Of a DNA stretch of 64,000 nucleotides, positions 35,340 to 45,204 are shown piece by piece. This stretch comes from UBA668 sp039796575 (lineage in GTDB: Bacteria > Actinomycetota > Acidimicrobiia > Acidimicrobiales > Ilumatobacteraceae). The stretch is taken from assembly GCA_039796575.1 (NCBI GenBank), contig JBDKJP010000125.1:1-64000 (forward strand), read 5' to 3'. A program made the translations under genes and the position numbers. The notes beneath the pieces were generated by a model. The model was not told where the DNA came from. It did not search any database and saw only the letters and a list, made by a program, of their open reading frames with translations. Numbering within the stretch: the stretch's first letter is position 1; each line of letters opens with the position of its first letter.

Positions 35340-38300
35340 ATGCGGCGCCACCATTTCCGTGCACGACCTCTGCTGCTCGTGCCGATCCTGGCGCTCGCGC
35401 TCGGCATCGGCACCGCCGTGGCGCCCCGCGCGCAGGCCGGGTTCCGCCCCGCGCCGATGGCCGTCACCAACCCGCCGGTGGTGGAGGCGTGCGGCCTCGA
35501 CCTCACCCTCGTGCTCGACGCGAGTGGATCGATCCAGAACTCGAACGCCGTCGACGACGTGCGCGATGCCGCCGACGCATTCCTCACCGCGCTGAAGGAC
35601 ACCAACTCCACCGCGCGGGTCATCGACTTCGGCACCGTCGCCCGCGAGACCGCGCCCACCGGTTCGCTCGTCACCACGGCCTCGCTCGCCTCCGGCGGCG
35701 TACACCGCGTCGCGATCAACAAGTACTACAACCCGAAGCCGCCCATCCAGAGCGGGGTCACGCCGTACGAGTTCCGCAGCGGCAACGTGAACAGCACCAG
35801 CAGCTACCGCGTCGGCAGCACCTCGAACACCCAGTACACGAACTGGGACCAAGCCCTCGACCAGGCCGGCCGCGGCCCCGCCGACCTCATCGTGTTCATC
35901 ACCGACGGCGACCCCACTGCGGTCGACAGCGATCAGCCCGGCGACCCGTTCTACGTGAGCGGCCGGCAGCCGCCGAACGTGCGGTACAACATGAGCAACG
36001 GCGCCGCACAGAACCTGGCGCTCGACCGAGCCGTGGAGGAGGCCGACGCCGCCAAGACGAACGGCAGCCGCATCCTCGCCGTCGGCGTCGGCAGCGCCAT
36101 CACCAGCACCCCGAGCGTGAACCGCCTGCGCGCCGTGGCCGGCCCGAACGTGGCCAGGACCATCGCCGACTTCGACATCACCACCACCGACGTCACGATC
36201 GTGGAGGACTTCGAGCAACTCGGTGCCGCACTGCGCGGCGTGGTGACCGAACTCTGCGCCCCGTCGTTCACCATCCGCAAGCTCGCCCAGTCCCCCGCCT
36301 CCGCCGACTACGAGCCGATCGCCGGCTGGGACGTCACCGTCGAGCCCACCGTCGTCGGTGGCGGCGTCCCGCCCTACGAGTGGATCCTCCCGCAGGCCGG
36401 CCTGCCCGTCGGCCCGGTCACGCGCCCGACCGACGCGAACGGCTTCGTGCAGTTCCAGTGGGAACCGAACCCTCCCGAGGCCACCTCGCTCGTCGACATC
36501 ACCGAGGCGACCGGGGCGCCGTACACACCCGTCGACTACCGGTGCGAGGTGCGCGACATCGACGGCAACGTCACCATCGTCGAGAACACGTTCAACGGCT
36601 CGTTCTCGCTGTCGGTCGACTCGCAGGACATCGTCACCTGCACGCTCCGCAACGCGTTCGACTACGCGCCGGCCATCGCGATCACGAAGTCCGACAGCCC
36701 CACCGTCGTTCGTGGCGACCTCGACCCGCCCGCGCAGGTGGTGTCGACGTTCGTCGTCACCAACACCGGCAACGCCGACCTCAGCAGCGTCAGCGTGCAC
36801 GACGACACGTGCGCGCCGGTCACGTACTCGAGTGGCGACACGAACGCCGACGGCGTGCTGCAGACCACCGAGACGTGGACCTTCACGTGCACGCGCGACA
36901 TCGTGGTCGGTCTCGACGACGCGCCGGTCGACATCACGAACACCGCCACCGTCGACGCCATCGCACCCAACCAGTTGGAGGTCTCCGACACCGACGACGA
37001 CACCATCACCGCCGTCGTGCCGGTGATCGACATCCAGAAGACGGTGCGCCCCGCGGGCAGCGGCGGCTTCGCCGACAGCACACAGCTCGTCGGCAGCAGC
37101 GGCGACGTCGACTACCGCATGGTGGTGACGAACCCGAGCAACGTGCCGCTCGGCTCCGTCACGGTGACCGACCCCCTGTGCGATCCGATCACCGGGCCCA
37201 CGGGCGACACCGACAGCGACACGCTGCTCGACACGACGGAGACGTGGACCTACACGTGCACCACGACCGTCACCGGCGACACCGTCAACGTCGCCACGGT
37301 GGAGGGCACCCCGGTGCTCGCCGGTCTCGGCACGCCCAACCCGCCGGTGTCGGCCTCCGACGACGCGACGGTGTCGTTCGTGGAGGCAGGTCTCGACCTG
37401 TCGAAGACGGTCGACATCGACGTCGCGCTGCCCGGCGACACGGCCACCTACACCTATACGGTCACCAACACCGGTGCCGTCGATCTGGTGCCTCTCGCAC
37501 CGAGCACCCGCGCCGATCTCGTCGTCGACGACCTCTCGCCGCAGGCCACGTGCACCAGCCCCGCGTACGTGAGCGGCGACACCGGCAACGACTCCGTGCT
37601 CTCGCCCGCCGAGGCGTGGACCTACACGTGCTCGGCCGTCATCGATGCCGACAACCACGGCATCAACGTGGCACGCGCCTCGATGCTCGTCGACGGCACG
37701 TCCACCGAGCTCAACCGGCTCGCGGTCGCGAAGGTCGACCTCGAGACCGCCGCCATCACCGTCGTGAAGGACTCGCTGCGACCAGTGGTGCTCGACCTCG
37801 ACGCGACCGCGATCGCCGGGCCCGACGTGCCCCTGCGCGCGCCGGCCGTGTATCAGTACTCGGTGCGCAACCACGGCACGTTGCCGCTCGACGACGTCAC
37901 CCTCACCGACGACGTGTGCGCCTCACCCACGTTCGAGTCGGGCGACAGCAACGGTGACACGCTGCTCGACGTCGACGAGGTGTGGATCTACGTGTGCGTG
38001 CAGACCGACCGCCTCACCAAGGCCGACGGCGTGCCCGCGAGCGACCCGGTCCGGCCGTCCGTGGTCACCAACACCGGCACGGCAACCGGCACCCCGGTGC
38101 TGTCCGGCACGCCCCGACCCGACGCGGCCGTCAGCGACACCGACACGGCCACCACCACCGTCATCGCTCCCGCGGTGTCGATCACCAAGACGCCGTCCGC
38201 TGCCCTCGTACGCGAAGGCGACGACGTCACCTACACGTATCGCGTGCGCGCCTCGGGCGACACCCCTGTCGCGCCCATCGGTGTCGTCGACGACCTGTGT

Positions 38301-39344
38301 TCCCCCGTCGAGTTCGTCAGCGGCGACACCAACAGCAACGACATCGTCGAGCTGAGCGAGGTGTGGACCTACACGTGCACCGCACAGCTGTTCGGCCCCT
38401 CGCCCGTCACCAACACCGCGGCCGTGCTCGCCGCCGGCGGCCTCGGCAACCTCTACTTCGACGAGACCACCGCCACCGTCGAGGTGTTCGGCACGGACAT
38501 CGCGCTCGACAAGTCGGTCAGCGACGAGCTCGTCCTGCGCGGCAGCACCGTGACGTACACGTTCGAGGTGTCGAACGCGGGCACCGACCCGGTGAACGAC
38601 GTGCTCGACCAGATCGTGCTCGCCGACGTGAGCTCGCCCGCGAACGCGTCGTGCAACTCGCCCACCTACGTCAGCGGCGACACCGACAACGACGACACGC
38701 TCGCCGTCGACGAGGTGTGGACCTACACGTGCACCGGTGTGATCGACGAGCTCACCGTCGACCTGGCCGGCGTGCAGGGCACCGACGTGCTCGGCGGCGT
38801 GGTGGTCGACTTCGACACCGCGGTCGTCGCACCGTTCGACGCCGGCATCTCCGTGGTGAAGACCGCGAACGTCGACGAGGTGCCACAGGGCGGCGGCCCG
38901 GTGACGTACACCTACGAGGTGCGCAACACCGGCAACGTGCCACTCAGAGGCGTGATGCAGCGGGTGACCGACGACAAGTGCGCGGATGTGCAGTACGTGA
39001 CCGGCGACGACGGCAACGCGCTCCTCACCGGTGAGGGCGACATCTTCGAGACCGGCGGCCCCGAGGTGTGGATCTTCGAATGCACCACCACGGTGACGGT
39101 CGACACCGTGAACACGGTGACGGCCGTCGGCACGCCCGTCGACCCCGCCACCGACACCGTGCTCACCGCCGACGTCAGCGACACCGATCAGGCGACGGTG
39201 ATCGTCACCACCGGCGGCTCGCGACCTCCGACCACGCTGCCCGAGACCGGCTTCGACGCGACGCGCATCCTCTGGATCGTGCTCGCGATCCTCGGCCTCG
39301 GCGCTGCAATGACCCGTACCGCCCGCCGTCACCCACTCCGCTGA
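35340..39344 (+). CDS. VWA and DUF11-repeat surface protein with LPETG sorting signal
   Basis: A 1334-residue secreted wall protein. Signal peptide residues 1-33 (LLLVPILALALGIG, cut near AQA). A von Willebrand A domain follows, with a MIDAS start D60-A-S62-G-S64 and IVFITDGDPTAV. A region near 320-440 looks like a Cna-B/prealbumin-type fold. Seven repeats then recur every 110-130 residues at about 495, 620, 742, 864, 992, 1109 and 1218, each ending in a form of SGDTN-D-L-E-WTYTCT; these match DUF11/DUF7507-type repeats with paired Cys. The C-terminus is LPETG (1300-1304), a hydrophobic segment and a basic tail: a sortase substrate. No sortase gene is in the window. Likely an adhesin or stalk; ligand unknown. 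Confidence 0.9.
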   Translation: MRRHHFRARPLLLVPILALALGIGTAVAPRAQAGFRPAPMAVTNPPVVEACGLDLTLVLDASGSIQNSNAVDDVRDAADAFLTALKDTNSTARVIDFGTVARETAPTGSLVTTASLASGGVHRVAINKYYNPKPPIQSGVTPYEFRSGNVNSTSSYRVGSTSNTQYTNWDQALDQAGRGPADLIVFITDGDPTAVDSDQPGDPFYVSGRQPPNVRYNMSNGAAQNLALDRAVEEADAAKTNGSRILAVGVGSAITSTPSVNRLRAVAGPNVARTIADFDITTTDVTIVEDFEQLGAALRGVVTELCAPSFTIRKLAQSPASADYEPIAGWDVTVEPTVVGGGVPPYEWILPQAGLPVGPVTRPTDANGFVQFQWEPNPPEATSLVDITEATGAPYTPVDYRCEVRDIDGNVTIVENTFNGSFSLSVDSQDIVTCTLRNAFDYAPAIAITKSDSPTVVRGDLDPPAQVVSTFVVTNTGNADLSSVSVHDDTCAPVTYSSGDTNADGVLQTTETWTFTCTRDIVVGLDDAPVDITNTATVDAIAPNQLEVSDTDDDTITAVVPVIDIQKTVRPAGSGGFADSTQLVGSSGDVDYRMVVTNPSNVPLGSVTVTDPLCDPITGPTGDTDSDTLLDTTETWTYTCTTTVTGDTVNVATVEGTPVLAGLGTPNPPVSASDDATVSFVEAGLDLSKTVDIDVALPGDTATYTYTVTNTGAVDLVPLAPSTRADLVVDDLSPQATCTSPAYVSGDTGNDSVLSPAEAWTYTCSAVIDADNHGINVARASMLVDGTSTELNRLAVAKVDLETAAITVVKDSLRPVVLDLDATAIAGPDVPLRAPAVYQYSVRNHGTLPLDDVTLTDDVCASPTFESGDSNGDTLLDVDEVWIYVCVQTDRLTKADGVPASDPVRPSVVTNTGTATGTPVLSGTPRPDAAVSDTDTATTTVIAPAVSITKTPSAALVREGDDVTYTYRVRASGDTPVAPIGVVDDLCSPVEFVSGDTNSNDIVELSEVWTYTCTAQLFGPSPVTNTAAVLAAGGLGNLYFDETTATVEVFGTDIALDKSVSDELVLRGSTVTYTFEVSNAGTDPVNDVLDQIVLADVSSPANASCNSPTYVSGDTDNDDTLAVDEVWTYTCTGVIDELTVDLAGVQGTDVLGGVVVDFDTAVVAPFDAGISVVKTANVDEVPQGGGPVTYTYEVRNTGNVPLRGVMQRVTDDKCADVQYVTGDDGNALLTGEGDIFETGGPEVWIFECTTTVTVDTVNTVTAVGTPVDPATDTVLTADVSDTDQATVIVTTGGSRPPTTLPETGFDATRILWIVLAILGLGAAMTRTARRHPLR

Positions 39345-39426
39345 TCGAGCGGCTTCGCCACCTGGAGTAGGTTGCCGCCATCGGGCATCGCCGAGGGATC
39401 CGGCGAACTTCGAGAACGGGAACCAC

Positions 39427-42400
39427 ATGACGCGCATCCGTCGGATGGCAGCACTTGCTGCTGTCGCTCTTGTCCTACCCCTCGTCACCATCGGCGCGTC
39501 GACGTCGACGGCGGCGGCGCTCGACCCCACGGGTTCGATCAGCGGCACCGTCACGCTCGGCGCCGACGGGGTGGAGGGGTTGACCATGACCCTCACCAAC
39601 CTCGACACCAACAGTTCGTTCAGCGGGCCGACCACCGGCCCGAACGGCGAGTACACCTTTGCGGCGCTCGAGCCGGGCAACTACCTGGTGTCCGCCGAAG
39701 GCGGCGCCGATGCCTACCCGACGCGGTACCACCCGACCGCCAAGGGAATCCTCGAGGCGACCACCATCGTCGTCGGCGCCGATGCGGTCACCGATGTGGA
39801 CATCGTCTATCCGCCGGGCACCATCAGCGGCACGGTGTACTGGCGTGGCGGCCCCCTCGAGGGTGCGAATGTGTCGGCGACCGCCACGGACGACGGCATG
39901 AACTCGAGCGGGGCGGTCACAGGACCGAACGGCGAGTACACGATCCGGTTCCTCGATCCCGGCACGTTCCTCGTCGGCGCGAACGAGCCGACGGCGGGCG
40001 CGGTGATCCACGGCATCGAGTCGTCGGCCGACTTCGTCACACTGTCGCCCGCGGCGCTGCACGTCGCGAACATCGACATGACCATCGGGCCGGGCATCAT
40101 CAGCGGTGTCGTCGTCGACACCAATGGCAACCCGGTCGACCTGGCGAGCGTGATGGCGCAACAACTCATGCCCGACGTCCTCGGCAATACCCACGGCTTC
40201 GGCACGCCGCTGTCGCTGAGCGGCGACGGCACCTTCGTCATCCGCGGACTCGCGGAGAACACGTACCGGCTCACCGGAACTCGGTACACCAGCCCGCTCA
40301 GAACGACGCCGATCGCCGAGATCGTCATCGGTCCGGGCAACGTCGACGTCAACGGCCTCGTGCTGCAGTTCCCGCAGCCGTCGTCCATCAGCGGCCACGT
40401 GCTGCAGAACGGGACCGGCGTCGAAGGCGTCACGGTGTACGCATTGGCCGCCGACGGCAACACGGTCACGTCGACCACCACCGGCCCGGGCGGCGCCTAC
40501 ACCCTCGCCGACCTGAACGCCGGCAACCTCAAGGTGTTCATGAGCAACCCCGACGGCAGCGGCCCCTGGTACCACCCTGGCGTCGGCGACTCGATGTCGG
40601 CCGGCACCATCCCGCTCGGCACCGGGCAGGACGTCACCGACATCGACATCACGCTGCCCAGCAGCGGCACCATCAGCGGCGTCGTCACCGACGGCACGCA
40701 CGGCATCGAGGGCGTGACCGTGCAGGTGTGGAGGCCGTCGATCTGGTGGATGGCGGCGGCCAGCACGGTCACCGGACCCGACGGCTCGTACTCGATCGCC
40801 GGGCTGCCGTCCGGCGAGGCACTGCAGGTGCAGTTCTCACCCCCGACCGGGAGCGGGTACCTGCCCGAATGGTACGACGACGCAGCCGACCGCAACGCTG
40901 CCGCCACGGTCACGCTCTCGAGCGGTGAGACCCGTACCGACGTCTCGGCCGTGCTCACCCAGGCCGCGTCGTTGAGCGGTCGCGTGGTCGCGGCCGACAC
41001 CGGCCTGGGAGTGCATTCACAGGTCGTCCTGTACCGACCCGACCTCGGCTCGTACGTCAACATCTCCAACCTCGACGGCACGTTCACCCTCTCCGACGTC
41101 GTGGCCGACGACTACGTGCTCTACGCGATCCCCGGCCCGTTCGGGCCGAGCGACTACGCACCCGAGTACTGGCGGGGCGCCATCGACCTGGCCTCGGCCA
41201 CACCCATCACGTTGCAGGGCGGCGACGCCCTCACCGATTTCGTCATCACCGTCGATGTCGGCCTCACGGTGTCCGGACGAGTCACCGACCCGCTCGACAA
41301 CGCCGTCGCGGGCGTCACCGTCTACGCCGACACCGCGGGCTATCCGCCGGGCTTCAGCGTCGGCAACGTGCAGGCGCAGACCGCCGCGGACGGCACCTAC
41401 ACCTTGCGCGGACTGAACCCCGGCTCGTACCCGATCCGCTTCGAGGCACCGCTCCTGAGCGGCCTCCTCTCCGAGTACCACCCCGGCGCGTACGACGCGA
41501 GCGGCCAGGTGCCGCTCACCGTGACGACGTCGCTGACGGGGGTGAACGCACAACTCGAACGCGGCATCTTCGGCACTGCGGTGCTGCGCGACTCGAACGG
41601 TCTGCTCGACTCCACGACGGTGTTCGCAGCCGGCCCGGCGACCTGCGTCTCACCATTCGTCTTCGACATCGGGACCATCTCGTGCGGGCCCGGCGGCACC
41701 TTCCAGTCGTTCGCACCCGATGGGGCCGGACCTGGTTGGCGGGTCGGGCCGATGGCGCCGGGTACGTACACCACCCGAGCGGCGCGCCTCGGCAGCACGT
41801 CGGGCGACGTGGTCGTGTTCACCGTGGGCATCGGCGAGTCGTTCGCCTGTGACCTCGCGTTCCCCGGCGCCGGCACCTCGTCGTGCACCAGCACGACGCC
41901 ACAACCGACGGGCCTCATCTCCGGTCGCGTGACCGGACCCGACGGCCTCGGTGTCGGTGGCGTCGTCGTGACCGCGTACCTCACCAACGACGCGGCGATC
42001 CCCACCCAGGTCACCACCGACGAGTTCGGCTACTACGAGATGGGGGGCGTCGCTGCCGGCTCGTACCGCATCAGGTTCGAACCCCCGATCGGCCGCACCG
42101 ACGTGATCGGTGAGTACTGGTCGGCCGCGGGCGGCGCTCCCGGCTTCGCCGGGGCCGACGACGTGACCGTCACCGCGAACGCCACCACCACCGGCATCAG
42201 CGCGCGACTCGACCCGGCATCGGGTGGCATCGCCGTCATCACCGACGGCGGTGTGCCGCGACCACTGGCCTCCGGCCGAGCGGTGGTGGCGTGCCCGGCC
42301 TCCACCACGTACGACCTGTCGCAGGGCTTCTTCTCCTGTGCGGATGGGACTCCCGTCGTGTTCGGTCAGCCGAACGGCAGTGTCGGCAACATCCAGTCCG

Positions 42401-43674
42401 CGTTCGCCACGCTCGGCGCCGGCAGCTGGAAGCTGCGCGCGGTCGAGTTGGTCTTCTTCCCGACCCGCCTCGGGCCGGAGGCGACCATCACCATCGCGGC
42501 CGGCGACTCGTTCGACTGCACGCTGCCGCTCGACGCCGCCACGCCGTCGTGCACCGTCGCTCCCGGCGGCCCCAGCGACGGCGACGGCATCACCCCCGAG
42601 GTGGAGGGCGATGCTCCCAACGCCGGCGACGGCAACAACGACGGCACCCCCGACGCCGTGCAACCCGAGGTGACGTCGCTCGCGGACCCCGACTCGGGCT
42701 ACATCACGCTCGCCGTCGACCAGCCGGTCGGCGCCACGACACCGGAGTACACCTTGGCCAACGTCGAGCTCTTCGACCCCGCCACGCCGCCGCCGTCGAA
42801 CGTGACCCCGCAGACCGGCGTGGTCGGCTTCGACGTCGTCGGTCTGCCGGTCGCGGCCACGGCGACCGTCGACGTGTACCTGCCCGCCGAGGCGAACCAG
42901 TACTGGAAGTACGACCCGGCCACGAACACGTGGGACGAGGCCACCGAGCTCGTCGAGTTCGACCCGGCCAATCCGCTCGTCATCGGCGGCGTGGAACGCT
43001 GGCATGCGACCATCACCCTCACCGACGGTGGCGCCGGCGACCAGGACGGTGTTGCCAACGGGGTGATCGTCGACCCGGGCCTGTGGGCGCTCGGCGCATC
43101 GGACGTGACGCCGCCGACCATCAGTTGCCCGGCCGCCCCGTCGATCGTGCTCAACGCGAGCGGTGCCACCCTCACCGCCACGGTCTCCGACGACACCGAT
43201 GCGACACGCACCATCTCGGTTGCACTGCCGAGCGGCGCGCTCGGCGGGAACACCGTGACGGTGGCCACCACCGACGCGGCCGGCAACCCGGCGAGCGTCA
43301 ACTGCGGCTACCAGGTCGGCGTGGTGGTGCAGGGCTTCCACTCACCGATCAACACCGCGGCCATCAACTCGGTGAAGGGCGGCCAGACGGTCCCGGTGAA
43401 GTGGCGCACGGTCGACGCCAACGGCGCCCCCGTCGCCGATCCCGCCACCTTCGTGCGGCTTCGGTCCGCCGCCGTCACGCAAGCGTGTGAGCCAGGTGTC
43501 TCCATCGTGAGCGTCGGCGACGAGGTCAGCACCGTGGGCAACGGGCTGAAGTACCTCGGCAACGGCGAATGGCAGCTGAACTGGAAGACGTCGTCGACCA
43601 TGAAGGGCTGCCGGGTGCTGGTGCTCGACACCGTCGGCGGTGGCACCACCGGAGCCACCTTCCTCGTCCGCTGA
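39427..43674 (+). CDS. Secreted protein with nine carboxypeptidase-regulatory-like repeats and PxKF end
   Basis: A 1415-residue exported protein. The signal peptide is within residues 1-33 (MAALAAVALVLPLVTIG). Nine ~98-residue beta-sandwich repeats begin near 37, 135, 223, 320, 415, 514, 615, 714 and 832, most with a form of ISGTV-x-G and later GPNGEYTF-L-PG-Y; they resemble CarboxypepD_reg/Cna-B domains. A region near 1090-1225 resembles 'choice-of-anchor U' domains. The last ~110 residues (SPINTAAINSVKGGQTVPVKW) match PxKF. No LPXTG or membrane anchor, so it is wall-bound or released. Cell-surface structural role inferred. It lies 82 bp after the LPETG gene and may be cotranscribed with it. 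Confidence 0.85.
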   Translation: MTRIRRMAALAAVALVLPLVTIGASTSTAAALDPTGSISGTVTLGADGVEGLTMTLTNLDTNSSFSGPTTGPNGEYTFAALEPGNYLVSAEGGADAYPTRYHPTAKGILEATTIVVGADAVTDVDIVYPPGTISGTVYWRGGPLEGANVSATATDDGMNSSGAVTGPNGEYTIRFLDPGTFLVGANEPTAGAVIHGIESSADFVTLSPAALHVANIDMTIGPGIISGVVVDTNGNPVDLASVMAQQLMPDVLGNTHGFGTPLSLSGDGTFVIRGLAENTYRLTGTRYTSPLRTTPIAEIVIGPGNVDVNGLVLQFPQPSSISGHVLQNGTGVEGVTVYALAADGNTVTSTTTGPGGAYTLADLNAGNLKVFMSNPDGSGPWYHPGVGDSMSAGTIPLGTGQDVTDIDITLPSSGTISGVVTDGTHGIEGVTVQVWRPSIWWMAAASTVTGPDGSYSIAGLPSGEALQVQFSPPTGSGYLPEWYDDAADRNAAATVTLSSGETRTDVSAVLTQAASLSGRVVAADTGLGVHSQVVLYRPDLGSYVNISNLDGTFTLSDVVADDYVLYAIPGPFGPSDYAPEYWRGAIDLASATPITLQGGDALTDFVITVDVGLTVSGRVTDPLDNAVAGVTVYADTAGYPPGFSVGNVQAQTAADGTYTLRGLNPGSYPIRFEAPLLSGLLSEYHPGAYDASGQVPLTVTTSLTGVNAQLERGIFGTAVLRDSNGLLDSTTVFAAGPATCVSPFVFDIGTISCGPGGTFQSFAPDGAGPGWRVGPMAPGTYTTRAARLGSTSGDVVVFTVGIGESFACDLAFPGAGTSSCTSTTPQPTGLISGRVTGPDGLGVGGVVVTAYLTNDAAIPTQVTTDEFGYYEMGGVAAGSYRIRFEPPIGRTDVIGEYWSAAGGAPGFAGADDVTVTANATTTGISARLDPASGGIAVITDGGVPRPLASGRAVVACPASTTYDLSQGFFSCADGTPVVFGQPNGSVGNIQSAFATLGAGSWKLRAVELVFFPTRLGPEATITIAAGDSFDCTLPLDAATPSCTVAPGGPSDGDGITPEVEGDAPNAGDGNNDGTPDAVQPEVTSLADPDSGYITLAVDQPVGATTPEYTLANVELFDPATPPPSNVTPQTGVVGFDVVGLPVAATATVDVYLPAEANQYWKYDPATNTWDEATELVEFDPANPLVIGGVERWHATITLTDGGAGDQDGVANGVIVDPGLWALGASDVTPPTISCPAAPSIVLNASGATLTATVSDDTDATRTISVALPSGALGGNTVTVATTDAAGNPASVNCGYQVGVVVQGFHSPINTAAINSVKGGQTVPVKWRTVDANGAPVADPATFVRLRSAAVTQACEPGVSIVSVGDEVSTVGNGLKYLGNGEWQLNWKTSSTMKGCRVLVLDTVGGGTTGATFLVR

Positions 43675-43704
43675 TCGGGTTGCGGCGGGGGATACGGTTC
43701 GCTC

Positions 43705-45012
43705 ATGAGCGACCTCCCCCCGCCGCAGTTCCCGCCGCCCGAGCCGCCGGTCAGCGGCACCGGCTCCACGTCGATCAACGAGGTGGTCCAGCGCACCGCC
43801 GTCGTCGAGGGCAACGAGCCGTGGTTCAAGAAGAAGATCGCGAAGGTGCCCGCATGGGGCTGGCTGATCGCGGTGGTCGTGCTGGTCGGTGCCGGCATCG
43901 GCATCGCGGGCGGCGGCAAGGACGACGAGGGCACGACCGAGGTGGTCACCAGCTCGACCGCGGAGTCGGTCGACGAGACCGACGCAGTGACGGAGGAGAC
44001 CGACGCCACCGAGACGTCGGCCACCGAGCCGGAGGAGACCGCGCCGGAGGCCACCGATCCCCCCGCGCCGAGCGCCGACGAGGTCGACGGCGCACCCCCC
44101 GGTGAGCGCGGCACGGTCGACAGCCCCGTCGCCCCCGGCGCGTTCGCCGACATCGGTGGCGGCTGGCGGCTGCAGGTGCTCGAGGTGGTGGCCGACGGCG
44201 CTGCACTCGTGGCCGCCGAGAACGAGTTCAACGAGCCCCCGCCGGCCGGGAAGACGTTCAGCCTCGTGAAGGTGTCGCTCGGCTACTACGGCCTCGAGGA
44301 GCCGAAGTTCGGGTTCGAGCCCACCATCCAGGCCATCGGTGCCGGCAAGGTGGAGCTCGACGAGGACTGCGGTGTCGTCCCCGACGAGCTCGAGCGCTTC
44401 GGCGACTACTTCGCCGGCGGCGTGCTGACCGGCAACCTGTGCTTCGTCACCACGCCCGCCGACGCGCCGGAACTGATGCTCTACGCCAACGGCGACTTCT
44501 TCGGCGGCGACGACGTGTTCCTCACCGCCACCAGTGCGACAGCGCCCGCTGCGATGCCCGTCCTCGCCGGCCCGCAGCCGCGTGCGTCGGCCACCGACTC
44601 ACGCACGTCGCCCATCGCGATGAACACGCCCACCGACGTCGGCAGTGGCTGGCAGCTCGCCGTCACCGGCGCCGCACGCGACATCACCGACGCCGTGCTC
44701 GCTGAGAACCAGTTCAACGAACCGCCGCCCGCCGGGTTCCGGTTCGTCGGCATCGACGTCGCCTACACCTACCACGGTGAGGGCAGCGACATCGCCCTCA
44801 CCGCCACCACGAGCGCGGTGAGCATCAGCAACGTGTCGCTGGCGAAGGAGTGCGGCGTCATCCCCGGCGAGGTCGACGTGTTCAGCGACGTCTTCAAGGG
44901 CGGCACCGTGGCCGGCACGATCTGCTTCGTGGTGCCCGACGGCGGCATCGACGGACTGGTGCTCTACACCACGAGCTTCGACGCCGACACCCAGTACTTC
45001 GGCACCCGCTGA
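43705..45012 (+). CDS. Membrane-anchored protein with two similar extracytoplasmic domains
   Basis: A 435-residue protein. The first 50 residues are Pro-rich and cytoplasmic, residues 51-69 form one membrane helix (WGWLIAVVVLVGAGIGIAG), and an acidic Glu/Thr/Ala linker reaches to about 140. Two related domains (about 145-275 and 310-433) share ENEFNEPPPAGKTF / ENQFNEPPPAGFRF, an ECGVIPGE / DCGVVPDE cysteine segment and a following NLCFV / TICFV cysteine, so each probably has one disulfide. They resemble DUF4352-like extracytoplasmic domains, by fold pattern only. The gene starts 30 bp after the repeat-protein gene; a 42-bp palindrome follows its stop. Confidence 0.75.
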   Translation: MSDLPPPQFPPPEPPVSGTGSTSINEVVQRTAVVEGNEPWFKKKIAKVPAWGWLIAVVVLVGAGIGIAGGGKDDEGTTEVVTSSTAESVDETDAVTEETDATETSATEPEETAPEATDPPAPSADEVDGAPPGERGTVDSPVAPGAFADIGGGWRLQVLEVVADGAALVAAENEFNEPPPAGKTFSLVKVSLGYYGLEEPKFGFEPTIQAIGAGKVELDEDCGVVPDELERFGDYFAGGVLTGNLCFVTTPADAPELMLYANGDFFGGDDVFLTATSATAPAAMPVLAGPQPRASATDSRTSPIAMNTPTDVGSGWQLAVTGAARDITDAVLAENQFNEPPPAGFRFVGIDVAYTYHGEGSDIALTATTSAVSISNVSLAKECGVIPGEVDVFSDVFKGGTVAGTICFVVPDGGIDGLVLYTTSFDADTQYFGTR

Positions 45013-45029
45013 CGCCGAGCCCAGCGTTC

Positions 45030-45071
45030 TCGAGGCTTCGGTGTCACCCCGGGGTGACACCGAAGCCTCGA
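45030..45071. terminator. Perfect 42-bp palindrome
   Basis: A perfect inverted repeat with 21-bp arms meeting at CCCC/GGGG (centre 45050/45051) and no loop. It lies 17 bp after the stop of the membrane-anchored surface-protein gene and about 130 bp before the response-regulator gene. A terminator of the surface-protein operon is the simplest reading, though no T-run follows. Its arms contain CTTCGGTGTCACCCC. The ends differ from the 51-52 kb hairpins, but the size and perfection are alike. Confidence 0.7.
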
Positions 45072-45204
45072 TGTCGTCGTACCTGAAGGCTCGCTGAAGG
45101 CGCGGGACGCGCGCAGGGGAACCCGTGTCACGGTGTCGGTCGTCCGACCCTGCGATCACTTCGATGTCCCCCGTTCCGTTCTCCCCCTCCCCCCGGGTGC
45201 CGTG

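Noticed and set aside
35256..37874. A minus-strand frame of about 870 codons opposite the LPETG protein gene
   Set aside because: The sense strand has signal peptide, VWA, repeats and sorting signal. The antisense is Val/Gly/Asp-rich without family resemblance.
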